From Enterobacteriaceae bacterium 4M9 (GTDB lineage: Bacteria; Pseudomonadota; Gammaproteobacteria; Enterobacterales; Enterobacteriaceae), in assembly GCA_010092695.1 (NCBI GenBank), contig JAADJJ010000001.1, forward strand, positions 4,340,001 to 4,404,000: a stretch of DNA of 64,000 nt, given 5' to 3'. The notes under the pieces are model-generated. The model did no database searches. It saw nothing but the letters and a program-made list of their open reading frames with translations, and was not told the origin of the DNA. The position numbers were made by a program, and so were the translations under genes. Below are positions 63,208-64,000 of the stretch, in pieces. Numbering within the stretch: position 1 is the first letter of the stretch; every line of letters begins with the position of its first letter.

Positions 63208-63256
63208 ATGGGGCCGTCCCCGTTGTGAGATACGCCTGCGGGTCGTCCCACAGGGT
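63208..63256 (-). promoter_or_regulatory. guanidine-II (mini-ykkC) riboswitch upstream of sugE
   Basis: In the transcript two stem-loops with ACGR loops follow each other: CUGUGGG-ACGA-CCCGCAG (63236-63253) and GGGG-ACGG-CCCC (63210-63221), about 14 bases apart. The second sits just before the GGGAG ribosome site. This is the class's signature, and the class is known upstream of sugE in E. coli. Confidence 0.9.
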
Positions 63257-63322
63257 CAGATAAGAGGCTTTATTCTGCCTTTGTGGGCAGTTTTTTCAAG
63301 GGTTTTTATTGCCGTGCAACCA

Positions 63323-63347
63323 GCGGTGCGGCGATACGCCACACCGC
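63323..63347 (-). terminator. hairpin after ecnB
   Basis: Inverted repeat of about ten pairs with one mismatch (GCGGTG-x-GGCG / CGCC-x-CACCGC) 10 bases after the ecnB stop. There is no T-run directly after the stem. Confidence 0.45.
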
Positions 63348-63357
63348 CAGTCTTTAT

Positions 63358-63504
63358 TTATTGCTGTGCGCGGGTTGCGGCGCCAGAAATGGCGGAACCA
63401 CCGCTGGAGATATCTTCGCCTACGCCGCGCGTGGTGTTACAGGCGGTGAGTACTGAAGACAGCACCAGCATTGAAAAGAACGCCGCAATTGTTTTCTTGA
63501 CCAT
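63358..63504 (-). CDS. ecnB: entericidin B, lipoprotein toxin
   Basis: A 48-residue lipoprotein, the same length as E. coli EcnB. Signal peptide MVKKTIAAFFSMLVLSSV is followed by the lipobox LTAC, then NTTRGVGEDIS and a Gly/Ser/Ala tail. In E. coli it is the pro-lysis partner of the entericidin pair and depends on RpoS. It lies between sugE and ecnA on the same strand. Confidence 0.93.
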   Translation of the reverse strand: MVKKTIAAFFSMLVLSSVLTACNTTRGVGEDISSGGSAISGAATRAQQ

Positions 63505-63612
63505 AATCTTTTCCTTTTATTGCCAATGTTAGTTATGTGAACATCCACATAAAGCATAGACAAAATTGCAGCAATCGCGCCGCCGGAAAGGTTTTTCAGA
63601 CAGAAATTATAA

Positions 63613-63747
63613 TCAGTCCACAGCGCGTTCAATAGCGTTGCCAAGACCGCGAATGTCCTGCCCCACACCGCGGGCGGTATTACAGCCGCTGAGCAATGCG
63701 CAGCTAATCACAAGAGCAAAAACAAAAGAGAGGGTGCGTATCATCAT
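63613..63747 (-). CDS. ecnA: entericidin A, lipoprotein antidote
   Basis: A 44-residue lipoprotein (E. coli EcnA 41). Signal peptide with lipobox LSGC is followed by NTARGVGQDIRGLGNAIERAVD. Two ATGs stand side by side (63747 and 63744); the first gives the MM start of E. coli EcnA. EcnA is described as the antidote to EcnB. It stands just downstream of efp. Confidence 0.92.
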   Translation of the reverse strand: MMIRTLSFVFALVISCALLSGCNTARGVGQDIRGLGNAIERAVD

Positions 63748-63756
63748 CCTTGCCTC

Positions 63757-63790
63757 TAAAACGCAAACGGCGCGGCACAAAGGCCACGCC
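63757..63790 (-). terminator. possible efp terminator
   Basis: Stem GGCGCGGC / GCCACGCC (63769-63776 with 63783-63790, one G-T pair), followed by a broken T-tract on the minus strand. Confidence 0.4.
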
Positions 63791-63808
63791 GCGTATCCTT
63801 AAACGTGA

Positions 63809-64000
63809 TTATTTCACGCGGGACACGTACTCGCCAGAGCGGGTATCTACTTTAATCACTTCGCCAATCTGCACGAACAGCGGAACCTTCACCACCGCGC
63901 CAGAGCTCAGCGTAGCCGGCTTGCCACCGGTACCAGCAGTATCACCTTTCAGGCCCGGATCGGTTTCAACCACTTCCAGCTCAACGAAGTTCGGCGGGGT
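63809..64000 (-). CDS. efp: elongation factor P, C-terminal part only
   Basis: The last 63 codons of EF-P, cut by the window edge. VETDPGLKGDTAGTGGKPAT and LFVQIGEVIKVDTRSGEYVSRVK match E. coli EF-P domains II-III. EF-P relieves stalling at polyproline stretches and is modified by EpmA, also encoded here. The modified lysine and the start lie outside the window. Confidence 0.96.
   Translation of the reverse strand, partial: TPPNFVELEVVETDPGLKGDTAGTGGKPATLSSGAVVKVPLFVQIGEVIKVDTRSGEYVSRVK

Overview
The window is a piece of a chromosome from the family Enterobacteriaceae. Most proteins read like close orthologues of Escherichia coli K-12 proteins; ribosomal protein S18, for example, is identical to the K-12 sequence as I remember it. 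Gene order follows, in reverse orientation, the E. coli block from efp-frd-psd through mutL-hfq-hfl-purA to ytf-ppa. The GC-rich third positions and several small differences in gene content suggest a relative of Cronobacter, Enterobacter or Kosakonia rather than E. coli. I cannot name the genus. No prophage, insertion sequence, integrase or CRISPR array was seen.

Layout. (1) 1-8.6 kb: an orphan small membrane protein, ppa, then the minus-strand tamA-tamB-ytfP operon (outer-membrane translocation and assembly module) and divergent msrA. (2) 8.6-18.9 kb: paeA, ytfK, ytfJ, cysQ, cpdB, an unrecognised 155-residue protein, the ytfH/qorB redox pair, an AraC-family regulator, the transporter ytfF, and the iron-centre repair gene ytfE behind an NsrR operator. 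(3) 18.9-24 kb: cycA, fklB, ytfB and the ribosomal operon rpsF-priB-rpsR-rplI. (4) 24-30 kb: envelope-stress and biofilm genes yjfY (3'-truncated), yjfP, bsmA and yjfN, then aidB and the yjfL-yjfM-yjfC operon. The ula (ascorbate) locus and yjfIJK that sit here in E. coli are absent. (5) 30-47 kb: the long minus-strand housekeeping blocks nsrR-rnr-rlmB, purA, yjeT and nnr-tsaE-amiB-mutL-miaA-hfq-hflX-hflK-hflC, with queG divergent from nnr. (6) 47.3-50.1 kb: a small accessory island with a LysR regulator and a divergent M42 metallopeptidase, next to three tandem tRNA-Gly(GCC) genes. (7) 50.6-64 kb: orn, rsgA-psd-mscM, epmA, frdABCD, blc, sugE, ecnB, ecnA and the 3' end of efp. Chromosomal ampC is missing between frdD and blc.

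Several genes here work together. NsrR, encoded at 33.5-33.9 kb, is expected to repress ytfE at 18.1 kb through a near-perfect operator. EpmA modifies EF-P, whose gene enters at the right edge. TamA and TamB form one machine. HflK and HflC form one membrane complex that controls FtsH. FrdABCD is the anaerobic terminal reductase. sugE lies behind a mini-ykkC (guanidine-II) riboswitch and probably exports guanidinium.

The least ordinary observations are: a tandem 36-bp repeat that adds about 120 Ala/Lys/Glu-rich residues to the alpha chain of Psd; the LysR/M42 island beside the tRNA-Gly cluster; a long frdA leader with in-frame short reading frames; a perfect palindrome around the -10 box of the AraC-family gene; and the gene losses (ula, yjfIJK, ampC), one of which has clipped yjfY.
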